In this document: positions 23,252 through 29,687 of the stretch, in pieces
How the letters are laid out: the number at the start of each line of letters is the position of its first letter
How positions within the stretch are numbered: position 1 is the first letter of the stretch
DNA from: a virus
Strand: one strand, 5' to 3'
Virus record (IMG/VR): IMGVR_UViG_3300042691_051073
Coordinates: 1-29,687 of that record
DNA length: 29,687 bases
The notes under the pieces: model-generated
What the model was told of the DNA's origin: nothing
Seen by the model: the letters and a program-made list of their open reading frames with translations, nothing else
The model's database searches: none
Program-made: the position numbers and the translations under genes

Positions 23252-23722
23252 ATGATAGATTTTTTAAAGGGATTAATCAGAATTTTTGGAGTTATTAGAG
23301 ACATTAGAAATTATCTATTTCTCCGTAGGGTAATTAAAAAGGAGCTGATGAATTCTCCGATATGGTCAAAAAACAATTTGAGGGTAGACTGGATTGGCAG
23401 AATTTACACAGTTATGAATTTACCACCCGAAGTGACAATGTCCCCAGATTTACCACGGGAGCTTTGGCCAGCTTATTTAATAGAACAATCGAAGGGATTA
23501 AATGAATATCTCACTTCTCTTAATCTTCATGAGATAATCATTCCTGAATATAAGGAGATTCCAGAAAGCAATTCATATCTTTTAGTTTATTATCCTTATT
23601 TCAGAGATCTAACAACCTGGTGGATTGCAAGTAGAACTATTTTTTGGACCACTGCTATCATCATTGAAAGCAAAACACAGTGGCTATCCCAAGCTTGGAC
23701 TTGGACAATATCATTATTTTAA
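23252..23722 (+). CDS. Hypothetical protein downstream of sigma factor
   Basis: A protein of 156 residues, unrecognised, starting 1 base after the sigma stop. The N-terminus is hydrophobic and basic (FLKGLIRIFGVIRDIRNYLFLRRVIKKEL), possibly an amphipathic membrane-surface helix. The rest is rich in Trp, Tyr and Pro (WIGRIYTVMNLPPEV, LWPAYLIEQSKGLNEYL, YLLVYYPYFRDLTTWWIASRTIFW), suggesting a compact beta-rich fold. Tight coupling to the sigma gene could mean a regulatory partner, but no anti-sigma motif is seen. Confidence 0.72.
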   Translation: MIDFLKGLIRIFGVIRDIRNYLFLRRVIKKELMNSPIWSKNNLRVDWIGRIYTVMNLPPEVTMSPDLPRELWPAYLIEQSKGLNEYLTSLNLHEIIIPEYKEIPESNSYLLVYYPYFRDLTTWWIASRTIFWTTAIIIESKTQWLSQAWTWTISLF

Positions 23723-23725
23723 AAA

Positions 23726-24472
23726 TTGACAAATCCTAATATTCAGAGAAAAAGCTATCCCTGGGGAAGAGCTTATGAGGTTATCACGGATCACCAGACT
23801 AAGCTGGTTCTTCCTTCCGTTACAACAGTTTTAAAGCTCCTTACTGAGCCTAAATTCCAACACTTGAGAGAAAAGTTCGGTAACGAGAAATGGCAGCAGA
23901 TACTGGATAAAGCATCATTCAGAGGAACAGTTATGCACTCGATGCTTGAACATTTCCTATTGGAGTATGCAGAATCAAAATCAGTGGATAAGAGTCTTCT
24001 ATCAGCTCAAAATATTGCTAAGGAAGAAGAAAAAAATTCACCAGACAAGTTGGATTTGATTGTGAGAGGTAGAGATCTTTTTTGGAATTTTTATCATGAA
24101 AAATTTTGGTCAGATATTAAATGTGTTCTTCATAACGAACTTTTTCTGTGGACAGATTTTAGAGGCGGATGGGCAGGAGCAACAGATTTTATTTTTCAAG
24201 ACTTTAATGACGAGCACGTGGTAATAGATTTCAAGTCTGCTAGCTCACCTAAAGATGAAGACGATATTGATTCCTATAAATGCCAAATTTCCGCATATAT
24301 GTTTGCTTATGCTGAGAGGTATGGAGTAATTCCTCACCGTGGGGAAATTTGGATTTCTAACGAAAAAAACTCTTCAATCCAAAGATTCATCGTTACAAGA
24401 GACGAGTTTAAAGAACATCTAAGAAAATTTCTGGATCTCTTGAAACAATTCAGGGAAATCCACTCTATTTGA
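23726..24472 (+). CDS. PD-(D/E)XK (Cas4/RecB-like) nuclease
   Basis: A protein of 248 residues starting at TTG. The PD-(D/E)XK nuclease motifs appear in order: RGTVMHSMLEHFL (67-78) with His71; Glu138 in LHNELFL; GWAGATDF (148-155) with Asp154; VIDFKSA (166-172) with Asp168 and Lys170; and the QxxxY-type motif QISAY (187-191). This matches the single-strand or end-processing exonucleases of the Cas4/RecB/AddB class, which T4-like and other phages often carry. A start at the next Met (residue 70) would destroy the first motif. It probably trims DNA ends in recombination or packaging; no iron-sulfur cysteine cluster is visible. Confidence 0.85.
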   Translation: MTNPNIQRKSYPWGRAYEVITDHQTKLVLPSVTTVLKLLTEPKFQHLREKFGNEKWQQILDKASFRGTVMHSMLEHFLLEYAESKSVDKSLLSAQNIAKEEEKNSPDKLDLIVRGRDLFWNFYHEKFWSDIKCVLHNELFLWTDFRGGWAGATDFIFQDFNDEHVVIDFKSASSPKDEDDIDSYKCQISAYMFAYAERYGVIPHRGEIWISNEKNSSIQRFIVTRDEFKEHLRKFLDLLKQFREIHSI

Positions 24473-24521
24473 TGAAACATTAGGTTTAAGAGGATCTAAA
24501 AATGAATATAAAAAATAAAAA

Positions 24522-24974
24522 ATGGCAGAAGAATTAATCACCGAAGTGGAAGTAGATCAAAAAAGAGTCGAAGAGCTACAATCAGCTCTTGACAAAAAAC
24601 AAAAAGAACTGAGTAATAAGGTCTATGGAGTATCTATGAATTCAAAAGATCTAGAGGTGTATAATGATATTGTTTCCTCTCTAGAATGGAGGGGAAAGGA
24701 AGCTTTAGGAATTTTAGAGATCACAAAAAAGCTCGACCAAATCAAAGAAGAAGGCATAAAAAGTGGAGTGATCTATATGAATGCTCTAGAAATCGAAGCA
24801 TCACATTATTTTCTAAATAAATTTTCAGGGAAGGGAAAAAGCCTAGCAAATGATTTTATCCGCATTTTTAAGGCATTCGAACAATCTTTGACCAATATTA
24901 GCCTAGATAATAAAGAGTTTGACGATCTAAAAAAGGATCTAGCAGCAGCTCAACAGGGCTTAGAATCTGAATAA
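24522..24974 (+). CDS. Hypothetical coiled-coil protein
   Basis: A highly charged, helical protein of 150 residues. Residues 10-35 (DQKRVEELQSALDKKQKELSNK) and 122-148 (NKEFDDLKKDLAAAQQ) are coiled-coil-like, flanking a more globular middle (YMNALEIEASHYFLNKFSGKGKSLANDFIRIFKAFEQSL). The family is unrecognised. The start has the same AAATAAAAA-ATGGCAG leader as both tail tube genes, suggesting strong translation. A clear terminator follows at 24997, so it ends the sigma-nuclease unit or forms its own transcript. Confidence 0.75.
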   Translation: MAEELITEVEVDQKRVEELQSALDKKQKELSNKVYGVSMNSKDLEVYNDIVSSLEWRGKEALGILEITKKLDQIKEEGIKSGVIYMNALEIEASHYFLNKFSGKGKSLANDFIRIFKAFEQSLTNISLDNKEFDDLKKDLAAAQQGLESE

Positions 24975-24996
24975 ATTCCGGGTTTTTAATCTTTTA

Positions 24997-25026
24997 GGGC
25001 TCACTTTATCAAGTGGGCCTTTTTTC
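24997..25026 (+). terminator. Rho-independent terminator
   Basis: GGCTCACTT and AAGTGGGCC form a 9-bp stem with one T-G wobble around a TATC loop, followed by six T. The next putative late promoter starts 6 bases later. Confidence 0.9.
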
Positions 25027-25031
25027 TGTGG

Positions 25032-25038
25032 ATATATA
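25032..25038 (+). promoter_or_regulatory. Putative late promoter box ATATATA (copy 10)
   Basis: The context is GTGGATATATAATAC, directly after a terminator and 21 bases before the ATG at 25060. It would drive the membrane protein and the whole fibre operon to the window end. Confidence 0.6.
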
Positions 25039-25059
25039 ATACTTAAAGAAATAACTTAG

Positions 25060-26430
25060 ATGAAAGAAAACAAGTATTTCCCATATATTGTAGCTATTTC
25101 TGCAATCAGCATCTCGTTTTCTGCTGCATTTTATTCGATCTTTGGTATCGGTAAAATGTTTGCAGGTGCTTCTACCAACGTGATGGTGATGGCAGCTAGT
25201 TTAGAATTTGCTAAACTAGTCATAGCTTCTCTGTTGTACAGATTCTGGGACGAAATAAACAAGGCACTTAAGGTTTACCTCACTATAGCATGTTTTGTAC
25301 TAATAGTAATAACCTCGGCGGGGATCTATGGGTTCTTGTCCTCAGCTTATCAGGAAACCGCAAATAAGGTAGAAAACGTAGATAAAAATACTGCTGTCAT
25401 TGAGAAAAGAAAGCAAATGATTCAAAGGCAGCTGGATCAGGCAGAAAAACAGTTGGAGCTTAAAAGTACCAGACAGAACACACTCTCCGATATGAGAAAT
25501 AGACAGCAGAGCAATGCTGATAATCTCATAGCTCAAAACAAATCAACTTCCTCTGTTAGATCACAGATGAACCAATTGAGTAAAGAGAGCAAATCTTTGG
25601 ATGATGATATAAAAGTTTTACAGGACACGATAGCTTCAAAAACTCAGCAAATCAACGATTTAGATCTGGAGATTCTAAACGTCTCTTCCAATAATGATAT
25701 AGCTAACGAAATCGGACCTTTAAAATTTATCGCTAAGATCACTGGTAAATCTTTAGATCAAGTTGTAAACTGGTTTATTATAGCTTTAATGCTGGTATTT
25801 GACCCACTTGCGATTGCACTAGTTGTTGCCGCTAACTTCGTATTCTCCTATGTCAGCGAGAAGAAAAAAACAGAAGAATCCCCAAAAAATCCAGAACCGG
25901 AAAAAATTGAGGAAAAAATTATAGAGACTATAGAGCCAGAAAAGGAAGAAGAAATCAAATTGCCGGATCTAAAAATCGTAGATGAATACAAAACAGAGAT
26001 AGAGGGAATTCCACTTACCTTAAAAGGATTTATTGTAGGAGATACCCCGATAGCAGAGATCAATAATGATATAATAAATGAAAATGAGCAGGAAGACATT
26101 TCCGAGAAAATCGAAGAAACAATTGAAAAAGAAGAAAGAGAAATCATTCTTCCAGAAGATGCGGGAGATAATGAGAAGAGCAAAGAAGATGATGATGTAG
26201 TTTATTCTCCAGATCTCTCCAGTATCGACCCAGATTTAACCCCTGATGAGGATTCAGAAATAATAGAAGAACACGAGGATCTGCCAGAAAATACGGAAGA
26301 CGGTGAATTTGGTGGATACAGGCTAGGTAACGTTTACGGAAAAGAGAGAAGGAGTATCAAAGATTACAAGAATAAAAAGGAAATTCCGATCGACTTATTA
26401 GTCAGAAAGGAAGATCCTACCAGATTATAA
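25060..26430 (+). CDS. Four-helix membrane protein with coiled coil and acidic tail
   Basis: A protein of 456 residues. The hydrophobic helices are about 7-32 (FPYIVAISAISISFSAAFYSIF), 38-61 (TNVMVMAASLEFAKLVIASLLY), 70-94 (LKVYLTIACFVLIVITSAGIYGF) and 235-262 (VVNWFIIALMLVFDPLAIALVVAA). Between helices 3 and 4 lies a long Gln/Lys/Asp-rich coiled coil (about 100-215). The C-terminal 190 residues are cytoplasm-like, very acidic (many Glu/Asp runs) and end with a basic stretch (KDYKNKKEIPIDLLVRKEDPTRL). I recall similar coil-containing membrane proteins in marine T4-like phages, without known function. It leads the fibre operon behind a late box and could act in lysis, superinfection exclusion or membrane-linked assembly. 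Confidence 0.8.
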   Translation: MKENKYFPYIVAISAISISFSAAFYSIFGIGKMFAGASTNVMVMAASLEFAKLVIASLLYRFWDEINKALKVYLTIACFVLIVITSAGIYGFLSSAYQETANKVENVDKNTAVIEKRKQMIQRQLDQAEKQLELKSTRQNTLSDMRNRQQSNADNLIAQNKSTSSVRSQMNQLSKESKSLDDDIKVLQDTIASKTQQINDLDLEILNVSSNNDIANEIGPLKFIAKITGKSLDQVVNWFIIALMLVFDPLAIALVVAANFVFSYVSEKKKTEESPKNPEPEKIEEKIIETIEPEKEEEIKLPDLKIVDEYKTEIEGIPLTLKGFIVGDTPIAEINNDIINENEQEDISEKIEETIEKEEREIILPEDAGDNEKSKEDDDVVYSPDLSSIDPDLTPDEDSEIIEEHEDLPENTEDGEFGGYRLGNVYGKERRSIKDYKNKKEIPIDLLVRKEDPTRL

Positions 26431-26431
26431 G

Positions 26432-27016
26432 ATGCCAAACGTATTAAAAACAGATTCAAGATATGTCAAGTACATTGATTGTAATCCAGAAAAACAGAAA
26501 AAAATAGTTTTTGAAGGATCCATTCTTAAAATCATAGAGGGATCTAAAGTTTTGCATTCTGTGGATATGTCTGGATTTTTTCACCCTGCATCAATTACCG
26601 GGGGAAGCTTCAAAAAGAGAATCTTTATAGATCCCGAAACGTCTTGGAATTTATACGGAGGAAACATAGCTCAAGATCAGGGAGAGGTTTCTTTAATCAT
26701 AGTTAAAGTGAAATATGATAAATCTTTAACAGAAGATGAGAAGTTAATTTTCTGGGAATATAAAGGAAGGACGTTTCCTCTAAAAAACGTCTTATTCCTA
26801 ACAGGGAAAACTTTAGATCATGTTAAACATCACGGATGGGATTTAGAGCCATATAATGTGTATGGTGATCCCACTAATGTTTCTCCTGTGGTAGATCCAG
26901 AATTTAGTCCGGTTTTAAGTCCTCAACCAACCTCGCCAGATTTTAGTTTGGGTGGAATTAAAATTATGAATACAACCCGGAAAGAGGTTGAGGTAGAAAT
27001 ATTAGTTATGAATTAA
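26432..27016 (+). CDS. Fibre-operon virion protein, paralog 1
   Basis: A protein of 194 residues, beta-rich, with no signal peptide. Residues about 85-122 (GEVSLIIVKVKY...FWEYKGRTFPLKNVLFLTG) and the end (GGIKIMN...EVEVEILVMN) align in order and spacing with the next gene's protein, so the two are paralogs. The family is not recognised. It is separated from the membrane gene by 1 base and overlaps the next gene in a TAATG junction. It is a likely fibre base or connector, judging by the operon and by the collagen-like tail carried by its paralog. Confidence 0.7.
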   Translation: MPNVLKTDSRYVKYIDCNPEKQKKIVFEGSILKIIEGSKVLHSVDMSGFFHPASITGGSFKKRIFIDPETSWNLYGGNIAQDQGEVSLIIVKVKYDKSLTEDEKLIFWEYKGRTFPLKNVLFLTGKTLDHVKHHGWDLEPYNVYGDPTNVSPVVDPEFSPVLSPQPTSPDFSLGGIKIMNTTRKEVEVEILVMN

Positions 27017-27660
27017 TGGCAACAGCACCCCTTATATGTAAAGCAGATTTAGCTAATACCTTAATTGAAGGAGGTCAATTTAATCGTTGCACCTTTCAAG
27101 TAACCAAAGATTCGTCTGTTCTAAATTCTTTTGATTTATGTGATTTCTCCCTCGATATAGACGATTTTTTTGCACAAACACTAAAGTTAAAGGGTGGCAG
27201 TGCATTTCTTTTGGATGATTCCGGTTTATCTAATACATTCGGGGAGGTAAAAGCACTTATAGTTAGCGTAAAATATCCAGCATCATTTACAACAGATTCG
27301 AGTAAATATATTAACCTTATTTACGAAGAGAAAATCTATCCAATTGGAGGTTTCCATATCTGGACTGGAGAACCAGGAGCTGATCCCGGAAGAGGGATTT
27401 CAATATATCCGAGCAATTTTCTATCTAGTCCTCTTTATAATGAGGGAGGGATAGTGATACACAATCCACATTCTAATGATGTTGAGATCACTATTATAGT
27501 TGCTTCTGGTGGTGCTCTAGGAACAGGCATCAGCGGAACAAGCGGAACGAGTGCTAGCCCAACTACCAGCGGAAGCAGTGGAACTAGTGGATCTTCTGGA
27601 AGTTCCGGATCAACATCAACTTATTTTGGAATAAGTACAACATCAATAACCCTACCATAA
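27016..27660 (+). CDS. Fibre-operon virion protein, paralog 2, with SGTSG tail
   Basis: A protein of 214 residues. Residues 1-165 form a beta-rich domain parallel to the preceding protein (GEVKALIVSVKY...IYEEKIYPIGGFHIWTG, and GGIVIHNPHSNDVEITIIV). Residues about 172-203 are a collagen-like Gly-x-y stretch of Ser/Thr (GTSGTSAS, SGSSGTSGSSGSSGS), and the last part is a short strand (YFGISTTSITL). Sharing the SGTSG repeat type with the following fibre suggests the two pack as a collagen-like trimer stalk. It overlaps both neighbours at TAATG junctions. Confidence 0.75.
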   Translation: MATAPLICKADLANTLIEGGQFNRCTFQVTKDSSVLNSFDLCDFSLDIDDFFAQTLKLKGGSAFLLDDSGLSNTFGEVKALIVSVKYPASFTTDSSKYINLIYEEKIYPIGGFHIWTGEPGADPGRGISIYPSNFLSSPLYNEGGIVIHNPHSNDVEITIIVASGGALGTGISGTSGTSASPTTSGSSGTSGSSGSSGSTSTYFGISTTSITLP

Positions 27661-29432
27661 TGCCATACTCAAATATAACTATAACGACAAATTCGGGGCT
27701 TTCATTCAGACAGTATGACTTTATACAAGTAACCCATGATTCCGATAATTACATCATCGGTAGAGTTGTTAGCTATAATTCTTCAACAGGCCAATTAACT
27801 TTTACCCCATTAGTAGTTAGGGGGTCGGGGAGTTTTAGCACCTGGGAAGTAACATTAACAGGTGATCCCGGGGATGATGGAAGTAGCGGAAGTAGTGGAA
27901 CTGCAGGATCTGCAACATCAGGAACTTCAGGAGGATCGGGAACTGCAGGAACTTCGGGTACTACCCCCTCGGTATTAGATTCAGGTAATCCATATTCAGT
28001 TCTCAGATATAACGGGTCGGGTACTGGAGTTACTGGTGATGCCAATCTTACTTTTGATGGAGCAACACTCTCGATAGATCCATTAGAATATAGCTCTGGG
28101 GGAGATCCAATCTATCGGATAATTTATCACAATGACGGAACTGCGGGAACCGCGGGCATAGTGGTTCGAGGTCCAATTTTTGGACAACCTTATACTGGGA
28201 TAATTGAGAATAGGATACCACACGATTATCAGCAACAATTTGTCATCGGGGGTAACAATATAGCTCATATAGATTCTCAAGGATTCCACGTCCAGCAAGC
28301 TTTAATAGCAGATAATGGTGTCTATTTAGAAAGTCTAGAATTAGACCCATCACAAACAAGATTTTTAGTATGGGATCCTTCAACTAGTGGGGGTCTTCAG
28401 GGAAAAATTAAATGGAGAACTTCGGGTGCAGAAGGTGCTCAGGGACCAGCGGGAGCACCAGGTTCCCCAGGAAGTTCTGGAACATCAGGAACATCCGGTA
28501 CATCTGGAGAAACCGGAGCATCTGGTTCTTCTGGGACATCAGGAACATCCGGTACATCTGGAGAAACCGGAGAATCTGGTTCTTCTGGGACATCTGGAGA
28601 AAATGGAACATCCGGTTCTTCTGGATCAACTGGTACTTCTGGTACTTCCGGTACATCCGGAAATGGAACATCCGGTACTTCAGGAGCTGGATTTGTTTGG
28701 AGAGGGGAGTGGCAACCAATTCCAACAGTTTATGTAGGTGGCCAAGACGTAGTTTCATATACCGGAGGTTCATACATAAAAATCGGGGACGGTAACTCTG
28801 GCAGTGCTCCTCCAGACGATCCAGTAAGATGGGGTTTAGTTGCTGACAAAGGCTCATCAGGAACTTCTGGGTTAGCTGGAACATCAGGACAATCTGGTAC
28901 TTCAGGTACATCCGGAAATGGAACATCAGGAACATCAGGTGAAACTGGAACATCTGGATCAACCGGTACTTCAGGAAGCTCTGGATCTACAGGAACATCA
29001 GGATCTTCGGGGCAATCTGGTGCTGCGGGGACATCAGGGACTTCAAGCAACGGAACATCTGGTACTTCTTTCAGCTCACCATATTCAGGTAACTTAAATG
29101 TAACATCTGGACAAGCTTGGGTTAGCGCAGATGCTAATGGTAATACTACTTCATCAACCACGGTAAACTGGAACGATAGTAATGTTCAAACTTTTACTCT
29201 AAATGCAGCAACAACTACATTTACATTTAGTAACGGTCAAGCAGGTGCTACATATATTTTAATAATAAGACAAAATGCATCAGGTTCTCAAGTTATAACA
29301 TGGCCTGGAACAGTTGCATGGACAGGCGCAGCTACTCCAACGATGACCTCGACTGCTAGCCGATATGATGTTTTCACTTTCATTTTTGATGGTAGCAAGT
29401 ATTTTGGTTCCTATATACAAAACTTCATATAA
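27660..29432 (+). CDS. Collagen-like tail fibre
   Basis: A protein of 590 residues made of alternating folded and collagen-like parts. Residues 1-68 are an N-terminal beta domain. Residues 69-103 are Gly-x-y repeats. Residues 104-255 are a folded beta domain. Residues 256-344 are long Gly-x-y repeats (GAQGPAGAPGSPG then SGTSGTSGETG). Residues 345-395 are an aromatic module (FVWRGEWQPIP...YTGGSYIKIGD...WGLVADKG) resembling the small carbohydrate-binding modules of tail fibres. Residues 398-470 are a third collagen-like stalk, and 475-590 a C-terminal tip (TFTLNAATTTFTFSNGQAGATYILII...). It most likely binds the host surface as a trimer. Long off-frame ORFs over the repeats are artefacts. Confidence 0.85.
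   Translation: MPYSNITITTNSGLSFRQYDFIQVTHDSDNYIIGRVVSYNSSTGQLTFTPLVVRGSGSFSTWEVTLTGDPGDDGSSGSSGTAGSATSGTSGGSGTAGTSGTTPSVLDSGNPYSVLRYNGSGTGVTGDANLTFDGATLSIDPLEYSSGGDPIYRIIYHNDGTAGTAGIVVRGPIFGQPYTGIIENRIPHDYQQQFVIGGNNIAHIDSQGFHVQQALIADNGVYLESLELDPSQTRFLVWDPSTSGGLQGKIKWRTSGAEGAQGPAGAPGSPGSSGTSGTSGTSGETGASGSSGTSGTSGTSGETGESGSSGTSGENGTSGSSGSTGTSGTSGTSGNGTSGTSGAGFVWRGEWQPIPTVYVGGQDVVSYTGGSYIKIGDGNSGSAPPDDPVRWGLVADKGSSGTSGLAGTSGQSGTSGTSGNGTSGTSGETGTSGSTGTSGSSGSTGTSGSSGQSGAAGTSGTSSNGTSGTSFSSPYSGNLNVTSGQAWVSADANGNTTSSTTVNWNDSNVQTFTLNAATTTFTFSNGQAGATYILIIRQNASGSQVITWPGTVAWTGAATPTMTSTASRYDVFTFIFDGSKYFGSYIQNFI
28482..28589 (+). repeat. Tandem 54-bp direct repeat, two copies
   Basis: 28482-28535 and 28536-28589 are identical except for one base (GAGCA versus GAGAA). 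Each encodes 18 residues of Gly-x-y stalk (GTSGTSGTSGETG-S type). The near identity at third codon positions points to a recent duplication or slippage event that lengthened the stalk in frame. Confidence 0.9.
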
Positions 29433-29687
29433 TGATAGTATTTCCGTTTTCTTTTAAGAAAATGCCAGCATCAGCATCTTTTCTTGAGATTTTTACTACA
29501 GTTGGCACTACCACATGGACTGCACCGGCTAACGTTAATTCTGTCGAATATTTAGTAGTCGGCGGTGGTGGAGGTGGCGGTAACGGCTATGATAATGCTG
29601 GTGGTGGAGGAGGTGGAGGAGGTATGGTATTAACAGGAACCCTATCGGTAGTACCTGGAGCTTCATATGTGGTAACAGTAGGCGACG
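29432..29687 (+). CDS. Glycine-rich adhesin-like protein, N-terminal part (runs off the window)
   Basis: An open frame begins at the ATG in the TAATG junction at 29432 and stays open to the window end (85 codons, no stop). After a short N-terminus the sequence reads FTTVGTTTWTAPANVNSVEYLVVGGGGGGG, a second poly-Gly run (NAGGGGGGGGMVL), then LSVVPGASYVVTVGD. This alternation of W/P-containing strand, poly-Gly and 'PG..Y.VTVG' is the signature of the glycine-rich domain found in phage tail fibres and tip adhesins. It is the next member of the fibre operon, probably the receptor-binding tip or accessory fibre. Its full length is unknown. Confidence 0.8.
   Translation, partial: MIVFPFSFKKMPASASFLEIFTTVGTTTWTAPANVNSVEYLVVGGGGGGGNGYDNAGGGGGGGGMVLTGTLSVVPGASYVVTVGD

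Noticed and set aside
25848-26183. Minus-strand ORF opposite the acidic tail of the membrane protein
   Set aside because: It is Ser/Ile/Phe-rich low complexity, the expected complement of Glu/Lys/Asp codons.
28387-28962. Long off-frame ORFs over the fibre stalk on both strands (28387 +, 28412 +, 28408 -, 28730 -)
   Set aside because: They are repetitive translations of the Gly-Ser-Thr codon repeats in wrong frames, low in complexity, and lie inside the well supported fibre gene.
1-29687. tRNA genes, CRISPR arrays, insertion sequences, integrase or attachment sites
   Set aside because: I looked for cloverleaf-like regions, evenly spaced repeats, terminal inverted repeats and recombinase motifs; none was convincing, and nearly all DNA is occupied by phage genes.

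Overview
This 29.7 kb window is AT-rich and densely coding, almost all of it on the + strand. It belongs to a T4-like myovirus (Caudoviricetes). The recognisable T4-type products are UvsX recombinase, gp41 helicase, gp46/gp47 nuclease, gp17 terminase, gp18 tail sheath, gp19 tail tube, a dCMP deaminase and probable gp14, gp15, gp16 and gp26 relatives. The host is probably a member of the Bacteroidota. This is inferred from a short phage lipoprotein with a typical '...SC-G-S-G-S' lipobox, A-rich translation starts with few clear Shine-Dalgarno sites, several TTG/GTG starts, one exact TAnnTTTG promoter element, and SGTSG-type fibre proteins. No bacterial chromosomal gene, integrase, IS element, CRISPR array or tRNA was seen.

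Layout. (1) 1-1840: small genes, namely an acidic protein, an unknown, a DUF458/YkuK-type RNase H-like protein, a secreted lipoprotein and an unknown. (2) 1872-7854: a compact replication/recombination operon uvsX - small unknown - 41 helicase - unknown - 47 - 46, with overlapping or touching junctions. (3) 7876-18764: the morphogenesis block, with an unknown, a gp15-like tail completion protein, a lone minus-strand membrane protein, a 723-residue gp14-like neck protein with a LamG-like C-terminus, a gp16-like protein, gp17 large terminase, an unusually large sheath and two tandem tail-tube paralogs. (4) 18765-21853: a small membrane protein, a gp26-like zinc-ribbon baseplate/chaperone protein with an overlapping downstream frame, and a proline-rich probable virion protein. 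(5) 21911-24974: a regulatory/nucleotide block with dCMP deaminase, a complete ECF-like sigma factor, an unknown, a PD-(D/E)XK nuclease and a coiled-coil protein. (6) 25060-end: a late operon with a four-helix membrane coiled-coil protein, two paralogous fibre-associated proteins, a collagen-like tail fibre and the start of a glycine-rich adhesin-like protein.

The strongest unexplained signal is the 7-mer ATATATA. I found it ten times on the + strand, always in intergenic DNA directly upstream of virion or membrane/lipoprotein genes, never inside a gene and never in front of the replication operon. It behaves like the late promoter of this phage (T4 uses TATAAATA). The sigma factor at 22627 is the natural candidate to read it. 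Other points of note are a possible +1 frameshift on a G-run at the gp26-like gene, duplicated tail tubes, and a lone minus-strand membrane gene served by a palindromic copy of the box. The portal and capsid genes are not in this window.
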